Part shown: positions 8,515 to 22,332 of the stretch, piece after piece
How the letters are laid out: every line of letters begins with the position of its first letter
Position numbering within the stretch: the stretch's first letter is position 1
Assembly: GCF_003952525.1 (NCBI RefSeq)
Contig: NZ_CP034451.1
Location: 434,001 to 498,000 of the forward strand
Length of the DNA stretch: 64,000 bases
Reading direction: 5' to 3'
From: Mesorhizobium sp. M3A.F.Ca.ET.080.04.2.1
GTDB lineage: Bacteria > Pseudomonadota > Alphaproteobacteria > Rhizobiales > Rhizobiaceae
Notes under the pieces: generated by a model
The model's input: only the letters and a program-made list of their open reading frames with translations
Databases searched by the model: none
Told to the model about the DNA's origin: nothing
Position numbers and translations under genes: made by a program

Positions 8515-9657
8515 TTGAACGAGATTCTTCACGCGGTCTTCAGCACGCAAGGCTTTGTCCTCGGCACGCTGGTGCCGTTTCTGTTCGTGCTGACAGTCGT
8601 CGTGTTCGTGCACGAGATGGGCCATTACCTGATCGGCCGCTGGTGCGGCATTGGCGTGAAGGCCTTCTCGATCGGGTTCGGTCCCGAGCTGCTGGGGTTC
8701 AATGATCGCCATGGCACGCGCTGGAAGCTGTGCGCCATCCCCCTCGGCGGCTACGTCAAATTTGTCGGCGACATGAACGCGACATCGAGCCAGCCGAGTG
8801 CCGAAGACATCGAATCACTGAGCGAGGCCGAGCGCCGGGTTGCCTTCCATACGCAGCCGATCTGGAAGCGAGCGGTGACCGTGGTCGCCGGCCCGCTGTT
8901 CAATTTCCTGCTCACGATAGCTGTCTTCGCGGTGCTGTTCACTGTCTATGGCCGCCCGGTCATGGAGCCGATGGTAGCCGAGGTCACGACCGGCAGCCCG
9001 GCGGCACGCGCAGGAATCCAGCCCGGCGACCGATTCGTCAAAGTCGACGGCAGCAAGGTGGAAACCTTTGCCGACGTGCAGCGCATGGTTTCCGGCCGCG
9101 CCGGCGACGCCATCGCTTTCACCATGCTGCGCGACGGCAAGGAGGTCACCGTAACCGCGACGCCAGAGCCCATGGAGCAAGAGGACGCGCTGGGCAACAA
9201 GGTCAAAATGGCCGTGATCGGAGTGGTGAACAACACCGAACTCGGCCAACCCCGGCTGATTTCCTACAGTCCTGCCGGGGCGCTGGCCGCGGCGGTCGAG
9301 GAAACCGGCCATGTCATCCAGCGGACCGGTCAGTTCCTGAAGCGTTTCGTTGCCGGCCGCGAGGATAAATGCCAGCTGGGGGGGCCGATCAAGATCGCAA
9401 AAATGTCTGGCCAGGCAGCAAGGCTCGGCTTCGAGTGGTTGGTACAGCTTGTTGCATTCCTGTCGGTCGGGATAGGAATTCTCAATCTGCTGCCGATTCC
9501 CCCTCTCGACGGCGGCCATCTGTTGTTCTACGGGGTCGAGGCGGTCATCCGGCGCCCGGTGTCGGAACGGATGATGGAAATGGCCTACCGGACAGGACTG
9601 TTTCTGGTGCTCGGGTTCATGCTCTTCGTTTTCTGGAATGATCTGTTTGGGTGCTGA
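8515..9657 (+). CDS. rseP: RIP zinc metalloprotease RseP (site-2 protease)
   Basis: An intramembrane protease that clears signal-peptide remnants and cleaves anti-sigma factors. HEMGH at residues 33-37 in the first membrane segment is the zinc site. A PDZ domain follows at about residues 130-200 (GSPAARAGIQPGDRFVKVDG), and NLLPIPPLDGG near the C-terminus gives the third zinc ligand. The start is TTG at 8515 with GAGG at 8504-8507 as ribosome binding site; no upstream ATG fits as well. It precedes bamA. Confidence 0.95.
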   Translation: MNEILHAVFSTQGFVLGTLVPFLFVLTVVVFVHEMGHYLIGRWCGIGVKAFSIGFGPELLGFNDRHGTRWKLCAIPLGGYVKFVGDMNATSSQPSAEDIESLSEAERRVAFHTQPIWKRAVTVVAGPLFNFLLTIAVFAVLFTVYGRPVMEPMVAEVTTGSPAARAGIQPGDRFVKVDGSKVETFADVQRMVSGRAGDAIAFTMLRDGKEVTVTATPEPMEQEDALGNKVKMAVIGVVNNTELGQPRLISYSPAGALAAAVEETGHVIQRTGQFLKRFVAGREDKCQLGGPIKIAKMSGQAARLGFEWLVQLVAFLSVGIGILNLLPIPPLDGGHLLFYGVEAVIRRPVSERMMEMAYRTGLFLVLGFMLFVFWNDLFGC

Positions 9658-9777
9658 AATCATGAAGGAATTTGGCTTCGGCACCACCTATGTTGAGACG
9701 CCGTTTACCATGCGTGGGGATATGCGTGACGCGAAAGCCACGCATCACGGTTAAGTAAATACAAATTAACCCGGAGC

Positions 9778-9806
9778 CTTGCGTGTAGGGAAAATCCGGT
9801 TAATAC
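9778..9806 (+). promoter_or_regulatory. Candidate sigma-70 promoter of bamA
   Basis: CTTGCG (9778-9783) and TAATAC (9801-9806) are spaced by 17 bases, giving a leader of about 65 bases to the bamA ATG. The same -35 hexamer is seen before rpsB. The -10 is weaker than consensus. Just upstream, ATGCGTG and CACGCAT form a 7-bp inverted repeat that could end transcription from rseP. Confidence 0.5.
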
Positions 9807-9875
9807 GGTACGGGAAATTACCGCACGTCCGGTTTTCTCGCCGTGGGGACTACGAGAAAAAGGTACCAAAGCCCG

Positions 9876-12242
9876 ATGAAGGCAGCATCCAAGTTTTTAA
9901 GCGCCGCGTCCGCGGCGGCTTTGTCCGCCGCCCTGGTTTTGCCAGGCGCGGTCGCAATGCAGTTCGTTGCGACATCGGCAGCCGAAGCGGCCGTCATCTC
10001 GAGGGTTGAGGTCAGCGGTAACCAGCGTGTCGATGCCGACACCATCCGCAACTACATCACGATCAAGCCTGGCAAGCCGTTTTCCAGTTCCGATATCGAC
10101 GACGCCGTGAAGGCGCTGTTCGGCACAGGACTGTTCTCGGATGTGCAGATCAATCAGGTCGGCTCCACGCTGGTCGTCAAGGTTTCCGAGTACAAGGTCG
10201 TCAACCAGGTCCTCTTCCAGGGCAACAAGAAGCTCAAGGACAACGCGCTCCAGGCCGCGATCCAGTTGAAGCCGCGCGCGACCTTTTCGCAGCAAGCGCT
10301 TGATGCCGATGTCGAATCGGTCAAGGCGGCGTACCGGCGCATTGGCCGTGACGATGCCGCGGTAACGACCCAGATCATGGATCTCGGCGACAACCGCGTG
10401 AACGTCGTCTTCAACATCGTCGAGGGCGCGCGTACCCAGATCGCGGCTGTCAATTTCGTCGGCAATCATGCCTATTCCAGCCGCCGCCTGTCCGACGTCA
10501 TCAACACCAAGCGCTCGACCTGGCTTTCGTTCGTGCTGCGTGACGACGTCTATGATGAGGACAAGCTGCGCGCCGACCAGGAGTTGCTGCGCCGGTTCTA
10601 CTACAATCACGGCTATGCCGACTTCCAGGTCGTCTCCGCCGTCGGCGAACTCGACGAGGCGACCAACAAATACACGGTGACCATCACCGTGCAGGAAGGC
10701 GAGCGGTACACGTTCGGCGACGTCAGTGTCGAGAGCACCATTCCCGAAGTCGACTCGAAGTCGCTCGAATCAGTGGTCGAGACCCACAAGGGCGACGTTT
10801 ACAACGCCAAGGATGTCGAGGATACGATCGTAGCCCTGACCGAGAAGGTTGCGGGTTCGGGCTATGCCTTCGCCCAGGTGACGCCGCGCGGCGACCGCAA
10901 TTTCGAGAACCATACGATCTCGGTCGTCTACACCATCGACCAGGGCACCAAGGCCTATGTCGAACGCATCGAGATTCGCGGCAACGACCGCACCCGCGAC
11001 TATGTCATTCGCCGCGAATTCGACGTCAGCGAGGGCGACGCCTTCAACCAGGTGCTCATCCAGCGTGCGAAGAAGCGCCTGGAAGCGCTCAATTATTTTG
11101 AGAAAGTCGAAATCTCGACCGTTCCGGGTTCTGCCCCCGACCAGGTGGTCCTGGTGGTGGACGTGGTCGAGAAGTCGACCGGTGAATTCTCCATCGGCGC
11201 CGGCTATTCGACCGGCGGCGACACGCCCGGTCCCTCGGTGGAAGGCTCGATCACCGAGCGCAATTTCCTCGGGCGCGGCCAGTACATCAAGCTGGCGGCC
11301 GGCGGCGGCAAGCACTCCCGCGACTACAGCATTTCCTTCACCGAGCCTTATTTCCTCGGGCGGCGTATCGCCGCGGGCTTCGATGTCTATCAGTCCACCC
11401 GCGAATACGATCACTATGACACCGAAACGACCGGTGCGACTATCCGCTTCGGTCTTCCGATCACCGACAGCGTCTCGACGCAGCTCGCCTACAACATCTC
11501 CAAGGAAGAATATTCCTATCCGGATAGCTGTTTGACCAACGGCGTGCTGGATCCAGCAAAGTGCGATGTCTCCGCGGCCATTCAGGAGGGCGTCGCCGAT
11601 AGCCCGTGGATAAAGTCGTCGGTCAGCCTTGGCCTGGTCTACAACACCATCGACGACATGAAGAACCCGCATGAAGGGTTATACGTCAACGGCACGACCG
11701 AGGTCGCCGGTCTGGGCGGCGATGCCAAGTGGGTGAAGGTGACCGGACGCGCGAGCGTCTACCAGACCTTGTCCGAGCAGCTCGACCTCGTCGGCCTCGT
11801 CTCAGGCGGCGCTGGCCATGTCTCGGGCTATGGCGATGATGGCCTGCGGATCTTCGATCAATTCCAAAGCAACGATCGCATGATCCGCGGCTTCGAATAT
11901 GGCGGCATCGGCCCTGTGGATACCAACACCGGTGACCATCTCGGCGGTACGACCTATTTCAATGCCTCGGCCGAAGCACAGTTTCCGCTGCCTGTCATAC
12001 CGGAAAGCTTCGGTTTGCGCGGTGCAGTATTTGCCGATGCCGCGACGCTTTATGGCAGCGCGATCGACACTCCTGGTGTCACCCAGTCCTCGACCGACAT
12101 GAAGTGGCGCGCATCGGTTGGTGTCGGCCTGATGTGGGCTTCGCCGTTCGGCCCGATCCGCATCGACTACGCGGTCCCGGTCAAGAAAGAGCCGACCGAC
12201 GACGTGCAGGAATTCAACTTCGGCATAGCGACCCGCTTCTGA
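9876..12242 (+). CDS. bamA: Outer membrane protein assembly factor BamA
   Basis: BamA inserts beta-barrel proteins into the outer membrane. A signal peptide covers about residues 1-38, ending near AEAAVIS. POTRA repeats occupy roughly residues 38-360, recognisable from ISRVEVSGNQRVDAD, VNFVGNHAYSSRRL and ERIEIRGNDRTRDYVI. The C-terminal half is a 16-strand barrel with the R-G-F lid motif (MIRGFEYGG), and the last residue is Phe. I chose the ATG at 9876 (788 residues), since a GTG at 9843 would put charged residues before the signal sequence. Confidence 0.96.
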   Translation: MKAASKFLSAASAAALSAALVLPGAVAMQFVATSAAEAAVISRVEVSGNQRVDADTIRNYITIKPGKPFSSSDIDDAVKALFGTGLFSDVQINQVGSTLVVKVSEYKVVNQVLFQGNKKLKDNALQAAIQLKPRATFSQQALDADVESVKAAYRRIGRDDAAVTTQIMDLGDNRVNVVFNIVEGARTQIAAVNFVGNHAYSSRRLSDVINTKRSTWLSFVLRDDVYDEDKLRADQELLRRFYYNHGYADFQVVSAVGELDEATNKYTVTITVQEGERYTFGDVSVESTIPEVDSKSLESVVETHKGDVYNAKDVEDTIVALTEKVAGSGYAFAQVTPRGDRNFENHTISVVYTIDQGTKAYVERIEIRGNDRTRDYVIRREFDVSEGDAFNQVLIQRAKKRLEALNYFEKVEISTVPGSAPDQVVLVVDVVEKSTGEFSIGAGYSTGGDTPGPSVEGSITERNFLGRGQYIKLAAGGGKHSRDYSISFTEPYFLGRRIAAGFDVYQSTREYDHYDTETTGATIRFGLPITDSVSTQLAYNISKEEYSYPDSCLTNGVLDPAKCDVSAAIQEGVADSPWIKSSVSLGLVYNTIDDMKNPHEGLYVNGTTEVAGLGGDAKWVKVTGRASVYQTLSEQLDLVGLVSGGAGHVSGYGDDGLRIFDQFQSNDRMIRGFEYGGIGPVDTNTGDHLGGTTYFNASAEAQFPLPVIPESFGLRGAVFADAATLYGSAIDTPGVTQSSTDMKWRASVGVGLMWASPFGPIRIDYAVPVKKEPTDDVQEFNFGIATRF

Positions 12243-12318
12243 TCCGCGGGTTGCGATCTTCCGGGCTGCCAGGCGGCCTGGAAGTGACTGATCCGACCTA
12301 GCTGGATATTGCTTCTGG

Positions 12319-13374
12319 ATGACCGATCCGGTGTTCTTCGCGCCCTCACGCCGGTATACGGCTGGCGAAGTCGCGAATCTGACCGGCGCGACCCTGGTCG
12401 ATTCCGGTCAGGCCGATATCGCTATCGAAGCGCTCGCCCCGGCCAACGAGGGCGGCAAGGGTGCGCTCGTCTTCGTTGACGGCAAGCGCAATTTCGCCCT
12501 GATGCAGTCGCTCAAGGCGGCCGCGGTCCTGTGTCCAGCCGACTTTGCCAGCAAGGCGCCACAAGGCGTTGCCGTGCTTGTGCATCCGCGTCCGCAACAG
12601 GCCTTCGCAATGGTGGGACGCCTGCTGTTTCCGCTGGCCGCCACACCAGGTCCGATGACCGGCGAAACCGGCGTTTCGCCGCATGCACACATCGATCGGT
12701 CGGCGCATGTCGAAGAGGGCGTGGTCATCGAGGCCGGCGCCGTGATCGGACCGGACGCATCGGTAGGCAGCGGCACCGTCATTGCGCCGCATGCCGTCAT
12801 CGGCCGTTCCTGCAAGATCGGCCGCGACGGCTATGTCGGCCCGGGCGCCAGCATCCAATACGCGCTGATCGGCAATCGCGTCATCATCCATGGCGGCGCG
12901 CGGATCGGCCAGGATGGCTTCGGCTTTGTGGGCGGCGCCAAAGGCCCGGAGCGCGTCCCGCAGATCGGCCGCGTCATCATCCAGGACGACGTGGAAATCG
13001 GTTCAAATTCCACAGTTGATCGCGGCGCCATGTCCGACACCATTATCGGCCAGGGCACCAAGATCGACAATCTCGTGCAGATCGCCCACAACGTTCGCAT
13101 CGGCCGCAATTGCATCATAGCCGGGCTTTCGGGTATTTCCGGGTCCGTCGTCGTCGGCGACGGCGTCACCATGGGCGGCGGCGTTGGCCTCGCCGATCAT
13201 CTGACGATTGGACCAGGAGCCAAGCTTGCTGCAAGAAGCGGATTCATGAGCAACGTTCCGGCAGGCGAGGTGTGGGGCGGCTATCCGGCGCAGCCGATGG
13301 CGGAAGCCATGCGCGAAATCGCGATGCTGCGCAGGCTGGCAAGGACGCGCAAGCAGGGCGATGGAAATGGCTGA
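12319..13374 (+). CDS. lpxD: UDP-3-O-acylglucosamine N-acyltransferase
   Basis: Third step of lipid A synthesis: adds a hydroxyacyl chain to the glucosamine nitrogen. An N-terminal uridine-binding domain (residues 1-100) is followed by hexapeptide repeats of a left-handed beta-helix trimer from about residue 115. The likely catalytic His is H257 in [20 protein letters not shown] is the usual inserted loop. Length 351 is standard. Its end overlaps the start of fabZ. Confidence 0.97.
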   Translation: MTDPVFFAPSRRYTAGEVANLTGATLVDSGQADIAIEALAPANEGGKGALVFVDGKRNFALMQSLKAAAVLCPADFASKAPQGVAVLVHPRPQQAFAMVGRLLFPLAATPGPMTGETGVSPHAHIDRSAHVEEGVVIEAGAVIGPDASVGSGTVIAPHAVIGRSCKIGRDGYVGPGASIQYALIGNRVIIHGGARIGQDGFGFVGGAKGPERVPQIGRVIIQDDVEIGSNSTVDRGAMSDTIIGQGTKIDNLVQIAHNVRIGRNCIIAGLSGISGSVVVGDGVTMGGGVGLADHLTIGPGAKLAARSGFMSNVPAGEVWGGYPAQPMAEAMREIAMLRRLARTRKQGDGNG

Positions 13375-13828
13375 CATGGTGACGACGACGCTGGAAGCGG
13401 TTGACATTATGGAGCTCATGAAGCTCCTGCCACACCGCTATCCGTTTCTCCTGATCGACCGCATCGTCGACATCGACGGCGACGACTCCGCCGTTGGCAT
13501 CAAGAACGTCACCATCAACGAACCGCATTTTCAGGGCCATTTCCCGCAACAGCCGGTGATGCCCGGGGTGCTGATCATCGAGGCGATGGCACAGACGGCG
13601 GGCGCGATCTGCATCCGCAGCCTCAATACGGAAAAGCCGTCGCTGGTCTATTTCATGACGATCGACAACGCGAAATTCCGCAAGCCGGTCGTGCCTGGCG
13701 ATCAGCTCAGGATCCAGGTCAAGAAAATCAAGAAGCGCGGCAATCTGCTCAAATTCGCTTGCGAGGCGATGGTGGATGGCGCAAAGGCCGCTGAAGCCGA
13801 GGTTTCGGCTATGATGGTCACCGGCTGA
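13361..13828 (+). CDS. fabZ: 3-hydroxyacyl-[ACP] dehydratase FabZ
   Basis: Dehydrates beta-hydroxyacyl-ACP in fatty acid elongation, competing with LpxA and LpxD for the hydroxymyristoyl-ACP pool. [14 protein letters not shown] and [20 protein letters not shown] carry the hot-dog fold helix with the catalytic His and Glu. 155 residues is typical. The 14-base overlap with lpxD suggests translational coupling, and the usual lpxD-fabZ-lpxA order is kept. Confidence 0.97.
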   Translation: MEMADMVTTTLEAVDIMELMKLLPHRYPFLLIDRIVDIDGDDSAVGIKNVTINEPHFQGHFPQQPVMPGVLIIEAMAQTAGAICIRSLNTEKPSLVYFMTIDNAKFRKPVVPGDQLRIQVKKIKKRGNLLKFACEAMVDGAKAAEAEVSAMMVTG

Positions 13829-13837
13829 CGGTTTGAA

Positions 13838-14680
13838 ATGCTTATGAAACTCCAGACATCAATCCATCCTTCGTCGATCGTCGAAGAGGGCGCCCAACTT
13901 GGCGAGGGCGTGCGTATCGGGCCCTTCTGTCACGTCAGCGCCGACGCCGTGATCGGGGACCGGGTCGAACTGGTCAGCCACATCTCAGTGATGGGCGCGA
14001 CGACCATTGGCGCGGCGACGAAGGTCTATCCGATGGCGACGCTCGGAGCGCCGCCGCAGAATACCAAGCACAAGGGCGGGCGCACCACACTGGTCGTGGG
14101 CGAGAATTGCACCATCCGCGAAGGCGTCACGATGCATCTCGGCACGGATTCCAGCCGCGGCGAGACGACGGTCGGCGACAATGGCAACTTCCTCGCTTAT
14201 GCCCACATCGCCCATGATTGCGTCGTCGGCAGGAACGCCACCTTCGCCAACGGGGCGACGCTCGGCGGACATTGCGAGATCGGCGACAACGTCTATATCG
14301 GCGGCCTCACTGCCGTTCATCAGTTTGTCCGCATCGGCAACAACGCTTTCATCGGCGGCTGCTCGGCCGTAGTCGGCGACGTCATTCCCTTTGCGATCGC
14401 CGTCGGCAATCGCGCCAAGCTGCGCGGGCTCAACATCGTCGGCCTGAAGCGCTCAGGTTTGCCGCGTGCCGAAATCTATTTGCTGCGCAAGGCTTACAGG
14501 ATGATCTTCGACCATTCCCGCACCGTCGGAGAGAATGTCGAATTTGCCAAGGCGGAGTTCGGCTCGTCGCCGACGGCGATGAAGATGATCGACTTCATCA
14601 CCAGTCGTGGCAAGCGGCACTATGCCGTCCCGCCGCTCAAGGGTGGCGGCGACGATGACGATGGCGATGACGAGGGCTGA
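13838..14680 (+). CDS. lpxA: UDP-N-acetylglucosamine O-acyltransferase
   Basis: First committed enzyme of lipid A synthesis. A left-handed beta-helix with hexapeptide repeats covers residues 5-195. H126 in AHIAHDC matches the catalytic His of E. coli LpxA. The helical C-terminus has LKRSGLPRAEIYLLRKAYR, then an acidic tail of Gly, Asp and Glu. ATGs at 13838 and 13844 are both possible starts. Confidence 0.97.
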   Translation: MLMKLQTSIHPSSIVEEGAQLGEGVRIGPFCHVSADAVIGDRVELVSHISVMGATTIGAATKVYPMATLGAPPQNTKHKGGRTTLVVGENCTIREGVTMHLGTDSSRGETTVGDNGNFLAYAHIAHDCVVGRNATFANGATLGGHCEIGDNVYIGGLTAVHQFVRIGNNAFIGGCSAVVGDVIPFAIAVGNRAKLRGLNIVGLKRSGLPRAEIYLLRKAYRMIFDHSRTVGENVEFAKAEFGSSPTAMKMIDFITSRGKRHYAVPPLKGGGDDDDGDDEG

Positions 14681-15558
14681 GCCCGCTGGACAAGGGCCTG
14701 CACTCGCGCCGGGTTCCAGGGTCGGCATCATCGCCGGTGGCGGCAGCCTGCCGGTTGAAGTGGCGGAAGGTCTGGCCAGCCAGGGACATTCGCCTTTCGT
14801 CATCCTCGCCGAAGGCGAGGTGGATCGCGAGGCGGACTTCGCCGTCTACGAACAGGCGACCCTCGCGCTGGAAGACATCGGTTCGCTGCTCCCCGTGCTG
14901 AGACGTCAAGGCATCAGCCATCTGGTTCTTGCCGGCGAGATCAGGCGCAGGCCACGGCTGACCAGACTGCGTCCCACCCCGGGTCTGCTGGCGATGATCC
15001 CCACCGTGATCATGGGACTCTCGCGTGGCGACGACGGGCTGTTGAAAGTTCTCACACGCTGGCTCGAAAGGCGCGGCATCACGGTTGTCGGTGCCCATGA
15101 GATTGTTCCTGAGCTTGCTGCCAGCCAGGGCACACTCACCACGGCCGGACCAAGGCAATCCGATTGGCGCGACATCGAGGCGGGCCGCGCGGCGGCCAAG
15201 GCCATAGGCGCGCTGGATGTCGGCCAGGCTGCGATTGCGATCGGCGGGCGGGCCATCGCGCTGGAAGGCATTGAGGGCACCAACGGCCTGCTCGAAAGAA
15301 CACGGGAGTTGCGGGGACACGGCAGGCTCGCCGGAAAGACGCGCGGCGTGCTGGTCAAATGCGCCAAGCCCGGCCAGGAACTGCGCGCCGACCTGCCTTC
15401 GATCGGCCCGCAGACGGTCGAGGCGGCGCATGCCGCGGGCCTGGCCGGCATAGCTGTCGAAGCCGGTCGCTCGCTTATCCTCGAAGGCCCGGCGACGCTG
15501 GCGCGTGCCAACGCGCTGGGTCTGTTCATCGTCGGCCTGCCCGCGACGGAGCCGGCCG

Positions 15559-15569
<11 letters not shown>
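14667..15569 (+). CDS. lpxI: UDP-2,3-diacylglucosamine diphosphatase LpxI
   Basis: The alphaproteobacterial alternative to LpxH: removes UMP from UDP-diacylglucosamine to give lipid X. The product has the LpxI (DUF1009) pattern: GIIAGGGSLPVEVAEG at the start, LVLAGEIRRRP, SRGDDGLLKVLTRWLE, and KCAKPGQELRADLPSIGPQTV near the C-terminus. Several in-frame ATGs overlap the end of lpxA (14655, 14661, 14667); I took 14667. It sits between lpxA and lpxB as in other Hyphomicrobiales. Confidence 0.94.
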
Positions 15570-18174
<2,605 letters not shown>

Positions 18175-18354
18175 TGCAAACTCCTTTATGTTTCTCATGC
18201 CGGCAAGGCAATTCCTGCAAACGACACGTCGAAATCACCGGAATGCGCGAACTACCCACCGCATTTTAGGAGGTGCGTGCCAGATTGGGCCAAGGCCTAA
18301 TGTTGCACTGCGAAACAATCCTTTCAATGCCAATCTTTTTGGGCCAGTTCACAG

Positions 18355-19779
18355 CTAATCGATTTGATCTCCAATCCGCGCCAGGCTCTCCTCGCGGCCG
18401 AGAACGGCAAGCACGTCGAACACCCCCGGCGATGTGCTGCGGCCGGTCAAGGCTGCTCTCAGCGGCTGGGCCACGGCGCCGAGCTTGTGGCCGCCTGCCT
18501 GCGCAACGTCACGGACGGCAGCTTCCGCGGCCGCGGCGGACCAATCGCCCGACAGCGCGGTCAGCGCGGCGTGCGCGCTGCGCAGGATGGCGCGGGCATC
18601 GCTGCCGAGCAAGCCGGCAGCCTTGTCATCCAGCGTCAGCGGCCGCTCCGCGAACAGGAAGGCGGCGCCGTCCACCAGTTCCACCAGGGTTTTTGCCCGC
18701 TCCTTCAGACCAGGCATGGCGGCGAGCAACTGTGCCTTGCGCTTATCGTCGAGCCGCGCGGCAAGCGCCGGACCGCCTTCGAGATAGGGCAGGGTGGCGA
18801 CGAAGATGTCCAGGAGAGCCTGATCGTCCATCCTGCGGATATGAACGCCGTTCAGCGCCTCGAGCTTGGCGAAGTCGAACCGGGCCGCGCCCTTGTTGAC
18901 ATCGCCGATGTCGAACCATGAGACCATGTCCTTGATCGACATCACCTCATCGTCCCCATGGCTCCAGCCGAGCCTGGCCAGATAGTTGAGCAGCGCTTCA
19001 GGCAAATAGCCCATGGCGCGATAGGCTTCGACGCCGAGCGCGCCGTGGCGTTTCGACAACTTGGCGCCGTCGGCGCCATGGATCAGCGGGATGTGCGACA
19101 TCGACGGCACGGCCCAGCCCATGGCGTTGTAGATCACGGTCTGGCGCGCAGCGTTGGTCAAATGATCGTCGCCACGGATGATGTGGGTGACGCCCATATC
19201 GTGATCGTCGACGACGACGGCATGCATATAGGTCGGATTGCCGTCCGAACGCAGGATGATGAAGTCGTCGAGATCCTTGTTCGGAAAGCGCACCTCGCCC
19301 TGCACGCGGTCGTGAACCACGGTTTCCCCCTCGGTCGGCGCCTTGATGCGGATCGCGCCCCTGACGCCGGCGGGCGCCTCGGACGGGTCGCGGTCGCGCC
19401 ACTGTCCGTTGTAGCGCGGCGGCAGGCCCTTGGCGCGCGCCGCCTCACGCATCGCCTCGAGTTCTGCCGGGGTTTCGTAGCTGTAATAGGCCTTGCCCAG
19501 GCGCACGAGCTCCTCGGCCACCTCGCGGTGGCGCGGCGCGCGCTCGAACTGCGAAACCGCCTCGCCGTCCCATGAAAGACCGAGCCAGGTCAATCCATCA
19601 AGGATTGCAGCGGTCGCGGCCTCGGTGGAGCGCTCACGATCGGTGTCTTCGATGCGCAGCAGCATCGTGCCGCCCGTGTGCTTGGCGTAGAGCCAGTTGA
19701 ACAGCGCGGTGCGCGCCCCGCCGATGTGCAGGTAGCCTGTGGGCGAGGGGGCAAAGCGGGTGACGACCTTGTCGGACAT
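18355..19779 (-). CDS. gltX: Glutamyl-tRNA synthetase
   Basis: Charges tRNA-Glu, and in many alphaproteobacteria also tRNA-Gln for the amidotransferase route. [20 protein letters not shown] holds the HIGH-type ATP motif, and AKLSKRHG is the KMSKS-type loop. At 474 residues it is a normal class I enzyme. The ATG at 19779 is used because homology begins at [15 protein letters not shown]; the open frame runs further to 19869. It is divergent from comEC by about 100 bases. Confidence 0.96.
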   Translation of the reverse strand: MSDKVVTRFAPSPTGYLHIGGARTALFNWLYAKHTGGTMLLRIEDTDRERSTEAATAAILDGLTWLGLSWDGEAVSQFERAPRHREVAEELVRLGKAYYSYETPAELEAMREAARAKGLPPRYNGQWRDRDPSEAPAGVRGAIRIKAPTEGETVVHDRVQGEVRFPNKDLDDFIILRSDGNPTYMHAVVVDDHDMGVTHIIRGDDHLTNAARQTVIYNAMGWAVPSMSHIPLIHGADGAKLSKRHGALGVEAYRAMGYLPEALLNYLARLGWSHGDDEVMSIKDMVSWFDIGDVNKGAARFDFAKLEALNGVHIRRMDDQALLDIFVATLPYLEGGPALAARLDDKRKAQLLAAMPGLKERAKTLVELVDGAAFLFAERPLTLDDKAAGLLGSDARAILRSAHAALTALSGDWSAAAAEAAVRDVAQAGGHKLGAVAQPLRAALTGRSTSPGVFDVLAVLGREESLARIGDQID

Positions 19780-19881
19780 GGGACTCTCGAAGAAGCACTG
19801 AAGCAGGCGTGATTGCGGCGGGCTTTCGCGCGGACGGCGTTCATGTAGCATAGGAGGTCTGGGGCGCAAGGGGCAGGCCCG

Positions 19882-22332
19882 ATGGCTGGACGTGGCCGGG
19901 GTGCGGAGGATGGCGGTGGGACGGCAGCTGGCGTCAGCGAACGCCTGCTGTTTGCCGGCACTGCGCCGATTGAAGCAGGACCGGTCTTGCTCCTGGAGCC
20001 GCGCCAGCCTGCGCAGATTGTTTCTCCCGACGGCACGGTCGACCGCCCTCCGCCGGCCACCATCGATCGCGTCCGCCGGCAGTTCCGCCGTGCCTCATTG
20101 TCCGCGTTCGGCCAAAGCGTCGCTGCCGCAGGCACGAAGGAGCTGGATCGCGGCATTGGCTTCCTGCTCGTGCCGGTTTTCCTTGCCGCCGGCGTGATCC
20201 TCTACTTCTCGCTGTCTACGGAACCAGATCTCTACAGGCCGCTGGCGACAGTCGCGCTTATGGCCGCCTGCGCCGCGGTTTCGCGCTCCTGGCCGAAGAC
20301 GCATCTGCTCTTCATGGCCGCGCTGTTTTGCGCGGTCGGCTTTGTCGCTGCGAAGGTCGAGACTTTGCGAGCGGCAACGCCGATGCTCGGCGGCGAAATC
20401 CAGACAAGGCTGACAGGTCGCGTCGTCATCGCGGAGCCGATGGCCAATGGCCGCGTAAGGCTGACCATCGACCTGGTCTCAACCGCGCACCCGAAGCTGC
20501 GCTATGCACCCGACCGCGTCCGACTTTCGGCACGGCGGATCCCGCCAGGCTTGACGGCTGGATCGCTGGTGACGGGTTATGCACGCCTATTATCGCCAAC
20601 AGGCCCCGTTCGCCCCGACAGCTACGACTTTTCCTTCGACAGCTATTTTTCTGGTATCGGCGCCAGCGGGTTTTTCCTGGGCGATCCGAAGGTTGTGACG
20701 GCAACGGAGGCACCGTTCGGCGCACGCACCGCGTCCGCAATAGAAAACGCGCGCGAGACCATTGCCGATCACATCAGAAGCACCGTCGGCGGTCCCGAAG
20801 GCGAGATCGCGGCGGCGCTGATCGTTGGCGTTCGCGCCGGCATTCCAGAAGACATCAACGAGGCGGTGCGAAGGACCGGCATCTACCACATCATCTCGAT
20901 TTCGGGACTGCACATGGCGCTGGTCGCCGGCACGATCATGCTTTTGCTGCGCGGCGCCTTCGCGCTGCTTCCCGATTTCTCTTCCCGCCGGCCGGTCAAG
21001 AAATATGCTGCGGCGATCGCGCTGCTGTCGATTGCAGCCTATCTGGTCATTTCCGGCATCGTTGTGGCCGCCGAACGAAGCTTCATCATGCTGGCGGTGA
21101 TGCTGGTTGCCGTTGTCTTCGACCGGGCGGCGCTGACCATGCGCAACCTGGCGATTTCGGCAATCGCGGTGATCGTGGTTTCGCCGCATGAAGTGGTCGG
21201 CCCAAGTTTTCAGATGTCGTTCGCCGCGACCGCCGCCCTTGTCGGCGCCTATGCCGGTTGGGCTGACTACCGCGCCGACAAAGTGAGAGCGCCACCGGCA
21301 AAGCGCTCGTTTCTCGGATACCTGTCCCGGAAGCTGGCGGTTGGCGTGGGCGGCGGCGCGATGACATCAATCATCGCCGGAAGCGCAACGGCGCTGTTTG
21401 CCATCTGGCATTTCCAGCGCGTATCGCCGCTCAGCCTGCTGGCCAATCTGGCAGTGATGCCGATCGTCTCGCTGGTTGTCATGCCGTTCGCGGTCTTCAG
21501 CGTGCTGATGATGCCGTTCGGCTTCGACGGGCCTTTCCTCTATGTGATGGGCAAAGGCCTGACGGCGATGGTCGCCATCTCGGGATGGTTTTCCGAACGT
21601 TCACCAGTGGATGCAGTGGGGTTGATCTCGATACAGTCTGTGCTGCTGGCGACGGTCGCGCTGGTCATCGCGACCATGGCGACCACCTGGCTCAGGCTCG
21701 GCGCCGTTCCCTTCGCGATTGCGGCCTTGTTGGCCATTCCGCATGTCCGTACCCCGGATGTGCTCATCTCCGAGGATGCGCATCTGGTTGCGATGCCGAT
21801 CGGCGGCGGCGAACTCGCCATCAATCGAGCAAGCTCGAACGAGTTCATAACCGACAACTGGAAACGGGCGCTGCTGGCCGAAACGATCGTGCCGCCCGAG
21901 ACATTCGCAAACGGGACGACGGACATCGCCGATCCTGTCGACCTGCCGCCGGGTTCGCCCTTCTATTGCACCGGCGACCTCTGCATCGGCCGGCATCCTT
22001 CCGGTGCGATCGTCGCGCTCGCAGAGAATCGCGACAGCGCCAAGCCGGCCTGCGGCTTCGCCGATCTCATCGTCATCAATGACGCCACGGCCTACAATCC
22101 TTGCCGGGATCCCCGAATCCTCGTCGTGACCAAGCGGCAATTGGCACGCGACGGAAGCGCTGCCGTCTTCTTCGACCCGCAATCGGCAACCGCGCGAGCC
22201 GAGATTCAGTATGCCGTCCACAGGCCCTATCGGCCCTGGCATGAGCAGCGAAAATACTCGCGCGAGGCAAGGGGGCTGCCGCCTTACAAGCGGCCCGAAA
22301 AGCCCGACGCCAAGCCACAAACCGCTCAGTAA
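19882..22332 (+). CDS. ComEC/Rec2-family membrane protein lacking a metallo-lactamase site
   Basis: ComEC forms the inner-membrane channel for single-stranded DNA uptake. The product has an N-terminal DUF4131 part (two membrane segments at about residues 92-160, then an OB-like stretch), and the Competence domain from about residue 300, with [11 protein letters not shown] and [14 protein letters not shown]. After the membrane part (about residue 620) a soluble tail of about 200 residues contains four cysteines but no HxHxDH metal site. That tail is probably a degenerate beta-lactamase-like domain. Its end overlaps the lexA end by 7 bases. Confidence 0.88.
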   Translation: MAGRGRGAEDGGGTAAGVSERLLFAGTAPIEAGPVLLLEPRQPAQIVSPDGTVDRPPPATIDRVRRQFRRASLSAFGQSVAAAGTKELDRGIGFLLVPVFLAAGVILYFSLSTEPDLYRPLATVALMAACAAVSRSWPKTHLLFMAALFCAVGFVAAKVETLRAATPMLGGEIQTRLTGRVVIAEPMANGRVRLTIDLVSTAHPKLRYAPDRVRLSARRIPPGLTAGSLVTGYARLLSPTGPVRPDSYDFSFDSYFSGIGASGFFLGDPKVVTATEAPFGARTASAIENARETIADHIRSTVGGPEGEIAAALIVGVRAGIPEDINEAVRRTGIYHIISISGLHMALVAGTIMLLLRGAFALLPDFSSRRPVKKYAAAIALLSIAAYLVISGIVVAAERSFIMLAVMLVAVVFDRAALTMRNLAISAIAVIVVSPHEVVGPSFQMSFAATAALVGAYAGWADYRADKVRAPPAKRSFLGYLSRKLAVGVGGGAMTSIIAGSATALFAIWHFQRVSPLSLLANLAVMPIVSLVVMPFAVFSVLMMPFGFDGPFLYVMGKGLTAMVAISGWFSERSPVDAVGLISIQSVLLATVALVIATMATTWLRLGAVPFAIAALLAIPHVRTPDVLISEDAHLVAMPIGGGELAINRASSNEFITDNWKRALLAETIVPPETFANGTTDIADPVDLPPGSPFYCTGDLCIGRHPSGAIVALAENRDSAKPACGFADLIVINDATAYNPCRDPRILVVTKRQLARDGSAAVFFDPQSATARAEIQYAVHRPYRPWHEQRKYSREARGLPPYKRPEKPDAKPQTAQ

